DNA of 64,000 bases. Source: Echinometra lucunter (Eukaryota; Echinodermata; Echinoidea; Camarodonta; Echinometridae). The notes under the pieces are model-generated. The model was not told the DNA's origin. It saw only the letters and a list, made by a program, of their open reading frames with translations, and did no database searches. The position numbers and the translations under genes are program-made. Positions 1 through 12,505 of this stretch are shown here, in pieces (the stretch's first letter is position 1; every line of letters starts with the position of its first letter). Location of the stretch: the NCBI GenBank assembly GCA_029962745.1, contig CM057152.1:25976507-26040506 (forward strand). Direction: 5' to 3'.

Positions 1-110
1 CATACTAAAATGGAAAAGGGATACTTATCAGAAGTAAATGAGGGAATATATCATATTTCAAATAGGGCACTTATCAGATGTTAAAAGGGGCAGCACTCTG
101 CAGAAGAGGA
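1..110. repeat. Degenerate GGGGCAC tandem array, left part
   Basis: Irregular copies of a 30-40 base unit with the core AAAGGGGCACTTATCAGA. The same unit resumes after the LINE tail at 110-520, so the array appears interrupted by insertion. Confidence 0.6.
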
Positions 111-522
111 ATCGCACTATGAGAAACATTAATTTTATACTTAATTCTTACTGTTTTATTAAAATATCTTATCTACTTTGTTATTTATCCATGGATAGTC
201 AGAATATAATGTGTATGTTTTTGTATATAGCGAAAATACACATAAATGTTACATTGTTTTTTTTTAAATTGTTTATTCATGAATTTGGATGATCTGCTTG
301 GTTTAATCATATTACGTTGATATCGTAATTAAATAATTTATGCATCAGGGGGTCTACATCTTACAAGCTAAGCTTCCCAGTAGACCCCTCCACCTTGTTT
401 TATTGCTATACATTATGATCTGTATATATACATTTTTTTTCCCAATTGGAATGTAATATATTGTGGCATGTACTTGCATGATTTGTGGAATATGAATATG
501 AATGAACTAAACTAAACTAAAC
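110..522 (+). mobile_element. 3' end of a non-LTR retrotransposon
   Basis: AT-rich segment ending in the short tandem tail (AACTA)n at about 503-522. It contains a 3' UTR hairpin at about 348-390 whose arms are GGGGGTCTAC and GTAGACCCC. The loop phrase ACATCTTACAAGCT recurs, on the minus strand, in the LINE-type segment at 38772-39010. No coding sequence remains. The 5' boundary is approximate. Confidence 0.6.
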
Positions 523-900
523 GAAAAGTGGAAGTCAAAGCGGGAAACATTCACATATTGAAAGGGACATTCACTTGAAGTGTAAACATGGTAAAAGGCG
601 CACTTCTCAGAACACGCGCTATTAAACATGGAAAGGGCACTATTCAGACAAAAAAAGGGCGCACTTCTATGTTTTAAGAAGGGTAAACTATCTGAAACGA
701 AAAGGGGCACTAATTAGAAGGCGAAGGGGCACTTATTAACAAAGAAAAAGGGCCCTTCTAAGAGTTAAAGGGTACTGAACAGGTTTGAAAGGGGACATTT
801 TTTTTGGGGGGGGGTAAAAATGGGGCACTTGTTGGGTGCTTTGAAAAGTGGGGGCAATTTGTCCCGTGCCCCCCCCCTTCCCCCGGTAGAGCCGCCTCTG
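523..900. repeat. GGGGCAC tandem array with a hAT-like end
   Basis: About ten degenerate units of 25-40 bases, each with AAGGGGCAC or AAGGGCGCAC followed by TTAT/TTCT and a CAGA/TAGA. It ends with runs of G and C and then, at 883-900, the reverse complement of CAGAGGCGGCTCTACCGG, a hAT-style terminus. The array at 49809-50660 is the same design in the opposite orientation. Confidence 0.6.
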
Positions 901-2589
901 TCACAGTAATGATACGGTTACCATTCTGGCATTTTAGGATGCGACCGTAACCATGCAAAATGACCAGGGTTACGATTAAAAGAAACGTTATTGATCGAAA
1001 GGTAAATGTACTCTCAAAAATCATTTCAACAGAAAAGGGGTTTTATAATTCAATTTAGAAAACGTGGACATAACGCTATAGGCGTATTTTGAAAACCATC
1101 AAAGAATTTTGTTGAATCTGTTTCCGAGAATTTGACCTTGGCGACTGGCAATTAATATCAAACCGACTGAAGCCGTATGTGCCGATCACTAATGATAGCT
1201 AAGCTGCCAGACTAGCCGCTATAATGATCATGATAAATCATCGTGCATTTTATTGACGTGATAGTTTTGAACGACAGGACTGTGAAAAAAGTAACGCATG
1301 ACACTTTCTTCCAGATTTAAAAGAAAGAGAAAAAAAAAATGAGAGAAAAGGGGGTTTACATACGTATACAATTTTGAGATGTTCTGACAGCTTTGTGAAT
1401 CGTTCTGCTGATCGTAGTGGATGGGCATCCAGTGATGTAAATCTAGTTTTAAATATGGTGGGTGATGAGAAAGAAAGAGCAATTAAAAATTTCATGAAAA
1501 GGAGAGAGATAGAGAGACAAGTTAACACTTAACAGATAAACTGAGAGGCGAGTGAGTGAGTGAGATACACACAAACAGACAGAAAGGGAAAGTTGGGAGG
1601 GAGAGAGAGAGAGAGAGAGAGGTAGAGAGAGATAGAGAGATAGAGAGAAAGAGAGAAAGAGAGAGAGAGAGAGGGGGGAACGATGATGGGGTGTACAAAG
1701 ATGTGCCTTGGGTCAAGTTGTAGGAGATTTGAATTCTCTCGAGGGGAGTGAAAACCACGACTGTGCACATATCTAACGGTCAAGGTTCTCATACTGGACA
1801 TTTTCAGGCAGGAATGACATGTGTCCGGTGAGGCAACATGGACCGGTCAGTCGCCGGTTTGATGAGGTCATTTCGGGTCACCATGACGCATGACTCAAGC
1901 TATATTCGCCGTTTTCAGTGCACACACACAAAAAATGATTTACTATCGACAAGTATGCTTCGTCACCGAACAACCCCACAATGAGATAAAATGGACGTCC
2001 GAAAATCGGTAATGAACTAGCAAAAATATCGAAAAGGCAACCTATGCTCTTAAATGATTATGTGATTTTGCATGATCATGGCTACCTGATACATTGCCCT
2101 GAAAAGCGTATACTTGTCCGCATGTTAGTAAAGTGGTTTCGCCAACTGGTAGTGCATATTTCAGAGTTAACAGAAGAATTAGCAGTAAATTATTATATGA
2201 ATCTATGGGATTGCACTGGTATATTTTATAGTATAATTATGTTGCCTAAATTAATGATCATTCATGTTCTTGTTACCTAATTAGTACAGAACAGAAGTGT
2301 TTCCTAAATGTCTAACAGTTACATGTAAGGGGCAAATCACAAGCGAAAGGCATTGTCCAAATCCAAATTTATTAGATACTAGTAGTACCCACTGATTCAT
2401 TAGCCTGCTATTTGCCATGAGTGAAAATAGTGACGCATTTGGAGGCGTACCATAGGTGTCGATCAGCACAGTAATTGGAAGCAATTTCCACTGTGTATAT
2501 TAAATAATCTGCATAATAATCCCATTTCGAATTCATTTGGCTACCTGATAATCCCTTAATCACCTATATGTATACTAAGTTTATAATGG
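901..2589. other. Non-coding stretch; one GA-rich microsatellite
   Basis: No supportable gene. A (GA)n-type low-complexity tract runs from about 1597 to 1677. Short open frames over it encode Ser/Leu repeats and are artefacts. The remainder is unremarkable AT-rich sequence. Confidence 0.6.
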
Positions 2590-3112
2590 AAACTTTAAAA
2601 TCAACTTGGAGTGTTGGTCGCGCCCCTCCCCCCTTCAGTAATTTCGGTAGTTCGGTATTTATGATGCTTAGGAATTTTAAGATCTGGGTTAAAACAGAAT
2701 GCTTTGGTATCGTCAGCGAGTAATATGTATTGTAATACATTTGAGGAATATAAAAATGATTTACATATATCAAATTTAACATTGGGCCAAAGATTGAACC
2801 TTGCGGTACCCTGCATTCTATAGACAGTGATTCCGAATCACTTGAATGATTTTAGTTTTCTAAATAGATTTTAAACCATTGTATTGCAACACTCCTCAAT
2901 CCAGTATTGAATGCTCAAGAGTGGCAAATGCAAGAATGTCAAATAGTCTGCTATGAACTAGTCTTTCTAAAACCTCCGAAATACTTGGAAGGATTGAAAC
3001 AGGTCTAAAATTTGAAATGAGAGATGGGTGGTCTTTTTGTAAACTGGAATGACTTTCGCTATTTCTAATGCATCCGGATAAATACCTGTATCAAGAGATA
3101 AATTAAAAATGT
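2590..3112 (-). pseudogene. Degenerate reverse transcriptase, CR1/Jockey-like LINE
   Basis: Read on the minus strand with several frameshifts and stops, the segment gives pieces of a reverse transcriptase palm: IAKVIPVYKK, RPVSILPSISEVLERLVHSR (across a shift), CRVPQGSI at about 2789-2812 and the catalytic LLADDT, with ADDT at 2706-2717. The order and the roughly 30-residue spacing between VPQGS and the DD box match CR1/Jockey-type LINE proteins. The fragment is truncated at both ends and cannot be active. Confidence 0.8.
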
Positions 3113-3117
3113 GTTAT

Positions 3118-3300
3118 CATTTTATTGTTATTATTATTATCATTATTATTACCATCGTCATCATTATTATTATTATTATCATTATTATTATCATTATCAT
3201 TATCATTACTATTAAAATTGTTATTGTTGTTATTATTATTATCATTATCATTTTATCATTGACTTTCATTCATTCATTCATTCATTCATCCATTCATTTA
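3118..3300. repeat. (ATT)n/(ATC)n and (CATT)n microsatellite
   Basis: ATT/ATC triplets at about 3124-3253, then CATT tetramers at about 3267-3300. The polyisoleucine frame over it is not a gene. Confidence 0.9.
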
Positions 3301-4231
3301 TTCATTATGTCTTTATCTCGATCTTTTCCTTTAATTCATGAATCACTATATTTATTCATTCATTCTTTCTTTCATACATTTTCTTGTTTAGCCAAGGTGG
3401 TTTTTTCAGGGATTCAAACAGTTTTTTAATACTCAAAATAATCACAGGAATGATATTAACAATAAAACAATAACTACAATACATCTTTAAGATTCTAGGA
3501 CCTACGAAAACCTGTTATGATAACACGTCTTATAAATAACTATGATCCTATTAACGATTATTGTGTGAAATTTCATTGTGATGATACATACGGAAAAAAC
3601 AAACATTTTCCACTCATTTCATCACTGTTCTGATAATAGCAGCTTGAGTTTCAACAGGGTCGAACAGAATCATCCCACTCCAATATGCCATTAAATCTTA
3701 AAAGAAATAATGGTAGGGAATTGACCTGTAAAAGTGGTGTAACATCATTATCATGATGAAGTGCCTAAAGGGTACATGAAGTTGATCTATTACATTGAAA
3801 TATCATCATACCATCATATTCCTCATACTGGTTTGTCCTATAGGGTTAAAGCAGAAGCTCATCATTGTTTTACTCCAGCACAGAGAAAGCAAGGTATGCA
3901 AGTGATATGTTTCATCAAAAGTGCACAAATATGGTGCAGGCCCTAATGCTGGGGTTTCTTTTTTAAGGAAGTACCGGTCTAAAGATAAACATACGTGTAA
4001 ATATACTGAAGAGCAGAGAGAATAAGAGAGAATAAGCTTCCTCAAAAGTTGAAGTGCTGTATGAGTGCAAAGCCTCTTGCAACCAAAATAAGATCACTTT
4101 GGGAGTTGTAGTGCACCCCCACCCCCCCCCCCCCCCCCCCCCCCGTTACTCCGATGACACAGTGGCAAGAAAATACCTGTGATTATAGGACATGACTCTT
4201 CAAATGTATTTGTTACCGATGAACTGAACCT
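3301..4231. other. Non-coding stretch with a poly-C run
   Basis: No gene or recognisable repeat except a C homopolymer of about 24 bases ending near 4144. Confidence 0.55.
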
Positions 4232-4370
4232 GGGGAGCGTTTCATGAAGAGTTTTGTCGGTGATTTTCACTGACTAATTTGCTCTCAGCCAATCCGATGC
4301 GAGGATTTTCAGTAGCTCATAACATTTGTCGGTGATTTTCAGCGAAAAAACTCTTCATGAAATGCTCCCC
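4232..4370. mobile_element. 139-base MITE with GGGGAGCGTTTCATGAAGAG ends
   Basis: The terminal inverted repeats GGGGAGCGTTTCATGAAGAG and CTCTTCATGAAATGCTCCCC differ at one position. The interior carries an internal direct repeat of TTGTCGGTGATTTTCA. A related element is at 35217-35375. No clear target duplication. Confidence 0.75.
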
Positions 4371-4420
4371 TGATATCAATAACATTAGTCACTTTCTTTT
4401 CAGGAATTCCCATTTACTAA

Positions 4421-4446
4421 GGTTTTTTTTTTTTTTTTTTTTTTTT
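4421..4446. repeat. Poly-T run
   Basis: Homopolymer of about 24 T between the two MITEs. Confidence 0.9.
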
Positions 4447-4543
4447 CATCATCATCAGAGGAATTTTTCATATCCAAATCTTCAACAGGTTCAATTAAGA
4501 TAAACAAATCATCTAAACCATATAATTACAAAAAAGACACTAA

Positions 4544-4917
4544 AGGTGCTTTCACACATGATGCGACATTGTGGTACCACACTGGCGCCACACTGTTTCG
4601 TCTTCACACCACACATGGTGGGACTTTGTGTCACCACAATATGCTAATGAACGCGCATTAACGCGTCAACTCTCAATAAGAGAGCATTATTGTCAAAACT
4701 TGCGCACGCTTGCCCAAGCAAACTCATGGCAACAATTTTTGCGCCAACTTTTTAGAAATTTGATTGGTGCGCATTTTTTGTGTATCTAGGCAGCAAAAAA
4801 AAAAAGTGTGCCTTGCCTCGGCGATATTTTTTTGTCGCCCTATGCATAGGCTTGTACACAAAAAAAGTGTGGCGCCACAGTGTGGTACCTCACTGTCGCA
4901 TCATGTGTGAAAGCACC
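4544..4917. mobile_element. MITE with ~50-base inverted repeats and TAA flanks (PIF/Harbinger-like)
   Basis: The ends AGGTGCTTTCACACATGATG and CATCATGTGTGAAAGCACCT are exact inverted repeats that continue inward to the GTGTGGCGCCA-type core, about 50 bases in all. TAA flanks both sides. A 3-base TWA target duplication is the hallmark of PIF/Harbinger elements. The interior has no transposase, so it would depend on one elsewhere. Confidence 0.8.
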
Positions 4918-4920
4918 TTA

Positions 4921-5340
4921 ATGGATAACCAAATGAATGAACTTAATATAGTATGATGGGGGCCCCCTTGTCTGCGCACCTAATATTTCACATAAAAATT
5001 GACAAACTTTCCTTTTTGTATTCCTCTAATGGCTGACCTCATTTTACTCCTCATATCCTAGGGAGTAACTGTGCCGAAAATCTCATCAAAATCCGAACAA
5101 GAACAATGTAATTTTTACAAGAAAATGCGATGTTGTAAATTTGACGCTAAAAAGAGGACGGTGCCCTTGTCTGCGCACTCATTCACTTTACACGCAGTTC
5201 GGGAGTTTTTGCATGAAAGTAGCATTTTCAAGGAATGTGAGTAAAACATACATAAAATAGACGCCTTTCGCCCGATTTTCCTCATTTTTTCAGTGATACA
5301 TATCGCTAAAATTGATTTAAAAGTATTCGTACTAGGTTGT
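4921..5340. repeat. Diverged duplicated segment
   Basis: The phrase CCCTTGTCTGCGCAC occurs at about 4968 and again at about 5164, both times followed by AT-rich sequence. This suggests an old tandem or element-derived duplication of about 195 bases. No gene. Confidence 0.4.
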
Positions 5341-5341
5341 T

Positions 5342-5630
5342 TGGGAGAGGTTAGTCTAGTGAATTCCAAACTGTGAACCACAAGATACAGGGTTCGAATC
5401 CCTGCCGCTGCACTGACATCCTTTGGCAAGACATTAATCTACATAAACCACACTCGACCCAGGTGTAGCAAGTGGATACACCTGGTAGAATTTCTTCATG
5501 TGATGTACAGGGCGCTATACGGTTGCCGGAATCAAAGCCGGAATAATAATATCAAAACCATTTGGAAGCGCATAGATCATATTAAAGTGTTATACGTGTA
5601 CAAGAACGGAATAAAATGTTATTATTGTTC
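5342..5630 (+). mobile_element. tRNA-derived SINE, copy 1
   Basis: Polymerase III box A-like TAGTCTAGTGA and box B GGTTCGAATCC (5391-5401) head a non-tRNA body with CCTTTGGCAAGACATTAATC. The same body phrase follows box B in the copy at 9510-9834. The segment has no matching acceptor stem, so it is not a tRNA gene. Confidence 0.75.
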
Positions 5631-5874
5631 ATTCCTTTACATCACTTAACAAGCAACAAGCAAATGCTATGCAAGAAAATAAAAGCAAAATTTTGAAATA
5701 ACAAACTATCTCATTCACAAAAGATTCGCCCTCGCGCTTGTGAATTTAATTCCATTCTACAATTATGTGTAAACACTATGCATGCTCCTAATCCAAACCC
5801 GAATCCAGGTTTTATCCCTGAAAAATGTAATAAGGCTTCGTATCGTAGCAAGCTTTTGCTGTACTTAAAGTGAT

Positions 5875-5877
<3 letters not shown>

Positions 5878-5935
<58 letters not shown>
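5878..5935. repeat. (TA)n microsatellite
   Basis: About 29 TA dinucleotides without interruption. Confidence 0.97.
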
Positions 5936-5940
<5 letters not shown>

Positions 5941-6042
5941 TATGATCAAGAATAGGCTATCCGCCGTTTGTATCCAATATGTACAGATTTTGTATTTTAT
6001 GCTATTTTGAACGGAAATAAAAACAAACAAACAAACAAACAA
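5936..6042 (+). mobile_element. LINE 3' tail ending in (CAAA)n
   Basis: Short AT-rich segment ending ACGGAAATAAA then (AACA)n at 6022-6042. The same tail closes the insertion nested in the element at 27381-27909. Confidence 0.5.
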
Positions 6043-6930
6043 TAGAATTCTAAGAACAATAACATTAAAAATTTGATGATTTTCAATCGAAATCAATGCA
6101 TTTTGGCTAATTTTGTCATAAAAAGTCAAGAGTTGACCAAAAAATTTGAGTATGAGGTATGACGTATAAGTGGGTACCCAGCTTCGCGCATTGAGTTGTG
6201 CTGCTCTACAGACTGTACAAGATGTATTATAGTACCTTGCGCGCATTTTGCTACAAGTGCGCGACAATGACTTTGACGTCATTTTGACGTCAAAGTGGGT
6301 ACCCAGTTGAAACAGGGTCACAGCTGAGGGATCAAAAATATCCTGAAATCTTACCACATTTGGGAGTTTCCTTGGCAACACGGCTTTTTGAAAAAAAAAA
6401 AAAAACTTTAGGCAGATGACTTTCTGCTAATGAAATCATGCTCTTTTAAATGAGCTAACATTGTTTCAGCATTGCCTTTAAGAAGTAATATTCTGCATAC
6501 ATAATATCAATATTCATCAATTGAACCTACACTTCTTTGATTTCTTTTACACTGTATAATCATACTTGCGAAGAAGGACGATGGAGGGGGAATCTCTTTT
6601 GCTACTGTCTCAGTGAGAAAAAGGTAGACATGTGGTTTAATGAGGTGACACTTTTCAGGTGTTGATTAACGGAAAATAGAGCAGGGGAAGATTTAAGCAA
6701 AAAAGCAAAAAACAAACACAAACAAACATGAAAACGATCTAGTTATGAAATGAAATGTTAACTATACCATTTCATTCCATTCTGTCTCTTCCATAATTGT
6801 ATTCATAAAAAAATCTATAGCGAATAAGAACGAAGATATGATTTCAAAATGTTCCGGTTGGCAAAGATGAAGCATGTTAATCATTATTCACTGGGAGGGG
6901 TGTTTCAAATGCAAAATATAAAGACCATAT
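6043..6930. other. Non-coding stretch with a CRE-rich palindrome
   Basis: GTGGGTACCCAG occurs at about 6171 and 6296. Between them is the palindrome TTTGACGTC...GACGTCAAA at about 6273-6294. A long open frame crossing this region runs through a (TA)n tract and a LINE tail and is not a gene. Confidence 0.5.
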
Positions 6931-7056
6931 TAATAATAATAATAATAATATTCTGGATTTATATAGCGCCTAATACATCTCCAAGAGAGTCTCTAAGCGC
7001 TTTACAGAAATATTATTAGTGTCTACCACAAGAAGTGAAGAGGGGAGAGGAAGAGG

Positions 7057-7101
<45 letters not shown>
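6931..7101. repeat. (TAA)n-headed short repeat and (GA)n tract
   Basis: (TAA)n at 6931-6950 leads into TTCTGGATTTATATAGCGCC and CTCTAAGCGCTTTACAG, a phrase I associate with widespread invertebrate SINE/LINE tails. A perfect (GA)n run follows at about 7059-7101. Confidence 0.55.
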
Positions 7102-7104
<3 letters not shown>

Positions 7105-8368
7105 GTAGAAAGAGAGATTACTTGAAGATAAGAATCAACCAGAATGTATAATGTTATACAGAAAACATCAATTCACAATATGGATTTCTTGAATCAGAAC
7201 CCTAAGGGGATACCACGATATGAAATAAGATTGCAACACAAATAAACAGCATAGGGGTTTAAATCTATCTCCCTTCTAAACTGAATTTCCCCTGAAAATC
7301 GCAGTAAATCTGCAGAATTCATTGAAGCAATACATATTTATGAAATGAGCTTAACCTGCTGAGGGTATCAAGTTTTAATGTATACGTAATTAAAAAGCGC
7401 AGAAAAGAAGGAGAACAGATTTCAATCTCGAATTTTAAATAGAAGACGGAAAGCGAGGCTGGCAGATAGCAAGCCGGATTCAGTTAGCCGCTTTCTTTGA
7501 TTAATGCAATGATGAGAGTATTTTTATTTTATTGCTTTGACTTATGCATTGTTTGCAGAGATAGTATAAGATCGGGCGTCTCCTAAATTGATTACTCGCA
7601 TCTGAAATCCCGATCATCTATCAAATTTAGATCTGAAAATTGAATTGAGTTTAAAGAACCAAACAAAGAAGAGTGGGTAGAACATGATGACAGAAAAGAG
7701 AAACACAATAGATGTTATAAAAAAAAGTGGACACAATCAATTACAAAAATATGAAATTGTATTTTGATATCCAATTAATAAAAACCTACATATCCACGAT
7801 ACTGTCAGAATTTCATGTGTCACTGCAGCATGCTATTAGAATATAGATTTAATATGTCTATGTCATATCCCTTCTATATGAGTATGCATATAGGCAAAGA
7901 GAGCTATATTATGTCTGTCGTTATACCTTATTATGCTTTTACATTATTAAACTTCATCTAGCATCCATTAAACAGATTAAATTATAGTTGTATGTCACGC
8001 TGTTGTCGTTTGATTAAAGTATACTTTTGAAACATGCCTGGTTATCTTCCTGAGATTTCAAGAGCTGACTTACAGTGTTGTAATTATCAATCATGGATTT
8101 TTTTGTTGATTAATTTGAATTTTCCTATATAAATCATAAGTGAGATGTTAAGTCTCAGGCATAGAGTTAAAAACTATTATTTCTTTCTATGATATTTCCG
8201 CTGAATTTAAATTAATTCCAGAAAGTAATATTTTCTCTAAATCCTTTACATGAAAATGCATTTGTAATGACAGAATATTCTGCTTTTTTACGATCATCGG
8301 GATGAACTGAAAAAGATTATACTCCAAATTTCTTAGTTTGTTTATGAATTAATCTAATAGACTGTGAT
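7102..8368. other. Non-coding AT-rich stretch
   Basis: Nothing recognisable: no open frame over 60 codons with protein-like composition and no clear repeat. Confidence 0.6.
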
Positions 8369-8470
8369 TAGGGACAAATCCAAAATTATATAAAGAATTT
8401 GAATAAATCAGATTGATTTCTAACTCTATTAGATTAAGATTTTCAATCAAATTTTGGATTTGTCCCTGAT
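8369..8470. repeat. Small inverted repeat
   Basis: The arms GGGACAAATCCAAAATT and AATTTTGGATTTGTCCC enclose about 60 bases. This is a stem-loop or miniature element of about 100 bases. Confidence 0.6.
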
Positions 8471-8498
8471 TCAAGTGTAATTTAGAAAGTAGATCTGG

Positions 8499-8891
8499 AG
8501 GGTGTTTCACGAAGAGTTAAGTTTGACTTATTGGGTGTGCAAGAAAGTTGCAATCAATTGCAAATAAATTATTGCTAATTTTGAAACAATCATTCTGATT
8601 GGCTCGGGGTCTGCCCTTTTAAGAAGACATGCATGCAGCAATGATTTTGATAGGCCAGTAACAATCAGTTGCAACTTGCAATCGATTTCAACTTTCTTGC
8701 AACACCATTAGAGTCGTGCTTATAAAGCGCCAATGCGCACCCGGTATTTAACGCGTAATCTCACTGGTAGACTTCCCAAGAGCGCGCGTCCCCTGAAAAT
8801 GATCTGACCAATGCGGAGATGCGTAATATACAGCACGCAAGTAGGAATTTAAGTGCGACTTTAGCCAAACTTAAATCTTTGTGAAACACCC
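8499..8891. mobile_element. MITE with GGGTGTTTCACGAAGAGTTA-like ends
   Basis: The left end GGGTGTTTCACGAAGAGTTA and the right end AATCTTTGTGAAACACCC are imperfect inverted repeats about 25 bases long. The interior has further paired segments (GTTGCAATC and relatives) and CpG-rich sequence at 8710-8830. About 393 bases, no coding capacity. Confidence 0.7.
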
Positions 8892-9507
8892 ACTGATCAA
8901 TCATGTAAAATGTAATAAGGATGACAGATCTCACAAAAAATGTTCTTACCCGGTTAGAGAAAAAGAAAATGAAATGAAATGAAGCACAATTGTCTAGTAG
9001 TACGTGATATCTGAGAACCAAATTAGCTCTGAATGGTTTATCTTTGGTTTCTAACTGACTCGGTATGATACGAGAGAAACCATAAGATTTAGATGATATA
9101 AAACCAATATGTACTAACTAGTTCATTAAGTAATTCATATTTATAGAAACTGAGAAATGGCAGTGTAAAACGCCTCTTGAAACTAACTTCTTCAAGAATT
9201 TTGTTGATGTATTATGACATTAGAAAAACTCTAAGTGAGGAGTGGAGTATTTTTATGGAAAATGCGGGAAAAGTTTCCCAGGGCTTTTTTCATGATTTGA
9301 TGTTTTAGAACATGAGGATAGACAAAAAGCCATTTTTTGTGAATATAATGTGACCGCATTTTTCTCTGTGACATTTCCGCAATATTTAAAGAAAGAGATG
9401 AAAATGTGATGTTGCAGACGGCTTTAAATAACCCAAAGAATATATACCACCAAAACCTTTCAATCAAATTCTTCGTTTCACATTAACTAGAAAGGGTTGT
9501 AAACATA
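8892..9507. other. Non-coding stretch
   Basis: AT-rich sequence with no supportable feature. Confidence 0.6.
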
Positions 9508-9509
9508 TT

Positions 9510-9834
9510 GAAGAGGTGTTGAGGATCAGTGGATAAGTCTCCGGACTGTGAACCATGAGATCCGGGTTCGAATCCCACCGCGACACTAATGACCTTTGGC
9601 AAGACTTTAATCTACATTTGCCACTCTCCACCTAGGTGTAAATGGGTACCGGCAGGAAGGAATTCCTTGAATGCTGTGAGCACTGAAATTGGTAGCCTAG
9701 CTGAGCCGGGTGATATTGGGGCGCCTTGAGCACCTTCTCACGATATGATTCCTTTGGCTTCTTGGCTTGTAGACACTCCTGTTATATGTATACTGTATAT
9801 CTGTACTTATCTTTTGCAAAAAAAAAAAAAAAAA
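9510..9834 (+). mobile_element. tRNA-derived SINE, copy 2, with poly-A tail
   Basis: Box A-like GGATCAGTGG and box B GGTTCGAATCC (9565-9575) precede a body with CCTTTGGCAAGACTTTAATC. The element closes with a poly-A tail of about 16 bases near 9819-9834. It is the same family as 5342-5630 and the better-preserved copy. Confidence 0.8.
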
Positions 9835-12117
9835 CCACACACAAGATGAGTTAAAATATTCACTGGGCTCACCTTTGCGCTCAATCGTCTTTTGGCGCCA
9901 TCACTTAGATTGTTGAGGTATGGGACTTATATCAATTTAAACCTTATAATAAAAATAATTTTTCTTATATCCTGTATATAGCGCATAGTTGCTTGAACAT
10001 GTTAAAATATATCTATGTTCTTCTCATAGATAGATCCTATTATATCCATCACAAATGTGATTGGTCTACATGCATGTGATCAAACATAATATTGCTATGA
10101 TGTGAAAAAAAGCCGATGGAGAAAAAATTCATGTGCTATACCGTGACGACATTCATAGTATAGTGCACAATGAATGTCGTCATAGATTATGCAATCCATC
10201 AATGGTTTTTCATCGATCGATAGCGTGTGAAAAGTGCTGTCGGTATCGGCCTCGTAGAACGCTGTGTAAATCGCGTCCACCGCGGTATTAAGTGAAAACA
10301 TTTTTTATTATTTTCATTTTCAAGATTCGTTGGAGGGGTATAAAATAAGCAGCCATTAGTGAAATTATGGATTCCTCTGTGACAGAACTGGCACAATCAA
10401 TAGTGGTATTTCTGCTACCTGGGAATCCAATTTCAACTAGACTCACTCTCAGTGCAAGGTATATTTGTGTAATATACATGAATGCATGATTATGTTTCGT
10501 AAAAATCTATGTAATGCACTACTTCACCTTCAAAAATAAGGAAAATATCTTTCTGCACCACTACACTACCTCATGACTTTTGCATGAGGGATATTACTTA
10601 CAAGATCTTACTGCACTATAATACAACCATATCCACATATTTTACTACAGTCATTTAGAACTTTAGCTTGGAAGAATCCCGATAGACCGAAGGGCCACTT
10701 TCATGAGATTTAAAGCCTTCATTCAATTTGTTCACACTGTTGTTAGCTGCGATAAACAGAGTAAAACACACTGGTGCGCCCCAAAATAAGAACTTTTTTC
10801 TTTTCTTTTCTTTTTCTTCTTCTTTTAATCATTGTTTTTTTAAATCTTCTTTTTAATCTTCTTTTCTTCTTTTCTCCTTTTCTTCCTTTCTTCAAATTCA
10901 ATATTTCCTCATACTTTTGACGATTTTCATCGTGGTTTTTAAAAATCCTCTTTTTATCCATTCTCTAGTTCTTCGGAGAAATATACATTAGAGTCTTAGT
11001 CTTCTTCAGGAATGAAAAATACGAAACATTTTTTCCATGTGAAAGGGAATATACAGTATGAGCCTTGCAATGTTAACGAAATACATCGCTTTTTAGGAAC
11101 AAATTATAATTTACTGAACAAATTAGTTTCGAAGTAAATTATGACAAACATGAAACTGTACAGTCTGTTTTATCAATTAGAAAAAAAAATATAAAGCACA
11201 CTAATCACCACTGAAGGGTTTTGACTGATAATTATGCAGAGATGATAAAAAAAAAATGACAAATTTCTGATATAGGTGATCTATGCATAACGAATTCAAC
11301 CTACTTGAAAGTTATGTGGAAGCATATTCGGGTTATATGCAAAGTTTAATGCTTAACCCTGCTCAAGGAGAGCACGTGCCCTTACACATTTTCCTTCACC
11401 CCTTTCACACCTTTCGATCAATGTCTGCAAAATTTGGTGATTTTTTTTTCTAAAATTGAATTGCAAACATTGTGATGAATAACGTAGGTATGCCCGGTAT
11501 TTTCGGTTGCCATGACATCCATAATTTAACAACCGTGTCAGTCCAACTTTATCTGTTTTTCAGTTACCATTACGGTTAACAAGAAATTTGTAGAAGATAA
11601 TTATGCGTTTTTACTTTTTTTTTAATTTCTGAAGGGCTTATAAAGTAATAATGATTAAGAAGTAATAATGATTGCAAATTAGGTTTAAACAATATATGTG
11701 GTTTTCTATATTTCCCATTGTACAAAATGGCGCCCAAAAAGATAGATATGATAAGAATAAATGACAATATGTGCTTTTGAAATTTCCATTCAATTTTTGA
11801 AACTTCACTCTTCCATTACTTTAAGTATCAGTTATAGGTCCACATTTCAGTCAAGATACTCTAGATTTCCAGTTATTATAACGAAAACTTAAATGTAATT
11901 CTATACTCTCCTAAACATAATTGTCTAATTATTTCTTTATATTATGAATAGCGCCCCCACTTGATGACATTTGAAAATGTCCACCAACTGAACTGAACTG
12001 AACTGAAGAGATTGAATTTTTCTGCCTCTGTGGCAAAAATGAAAATGATCGGTCAAATGATACAGACATAAGTGCAAAATGTACGATTTTGGCATACTTT
12101 CTATGAATTTCTTAATA
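9835..12117. other. Non-coding stretch with a pyrimidine-rich tract
   Basis: No gene seen. A T/C-rich tract at about 10794-10885 produces a Lys/Arg-rich minus-strand frame that is a compositional artefact. Elsewhere it is AT-rich and featureless. Confidence 0.55.
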
Positions 12118-12293
12118 CAGTGGAAACTCAGTATAACAAGGTTCTTGGTACCACCAAAATTACCTTGTTATAGCAGGAATCTCGTTATATCAGGGTTAAA
12201 AAACAATAGAATATAAAGAGCCGGGACCGAAATATTACCTTGTTATATCAGGAATATTGGTATATCAGATCTCTTTATACCGAGTTTCCACTG
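12118..12293. mobile_element. Tigger/pogo-like MITE with TA duplication
   Basis: The ends CAGTGGAAACTCAGTATAAC and TTTATACCGAGTTTCCACTG are inverted repeats, flanked by TA at 12116-12117 and 12294-12295. CAGTGGAAACTC ends and a TA target fit the Tc1/mariner superfamily, pogo/Tigger branch. 176 bases, non-autonomous. Internal copies of CCTTGTTATA(G/T)CAGGAAT are also present. Confidence 0.85.
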
Positions 12294-12339
12294 TAATATG
12301 TTTAACATGTTAAATAGCGTCCCCAGTGGGTGAACCCTA

Positions 12340-12505
12340 CAATAAAAGACACAGAGAGAAAGACATACAGAGAGAAAGAGAGAGAAAGAAAGAGACAGAC
12401 ACACTGAGACACAGAGAGGAAAAGGGAGAATGATGGTGACAGATAGACAGAGAGGCAACCAGACAGAGAGAAAGAGAGAGGGGGGGAGAGAGAGAGAGAG
12501 AGAGA
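12340..12505. repeat. GA/CAGA-rich low-complexity tract
   Basis: AGAGA/CAGAC repeats ending in (GA)n. Open frames across it are Ser/Leu repeats and are dismissed. Confidence 0.85.

Noticed and set aside
5812..6381. 189-codon open frame on the minus strand
   Set aside because: It crosses a (TA)n microsatellite and a LINE tail and joins unrelated sequence. No protein-like features.
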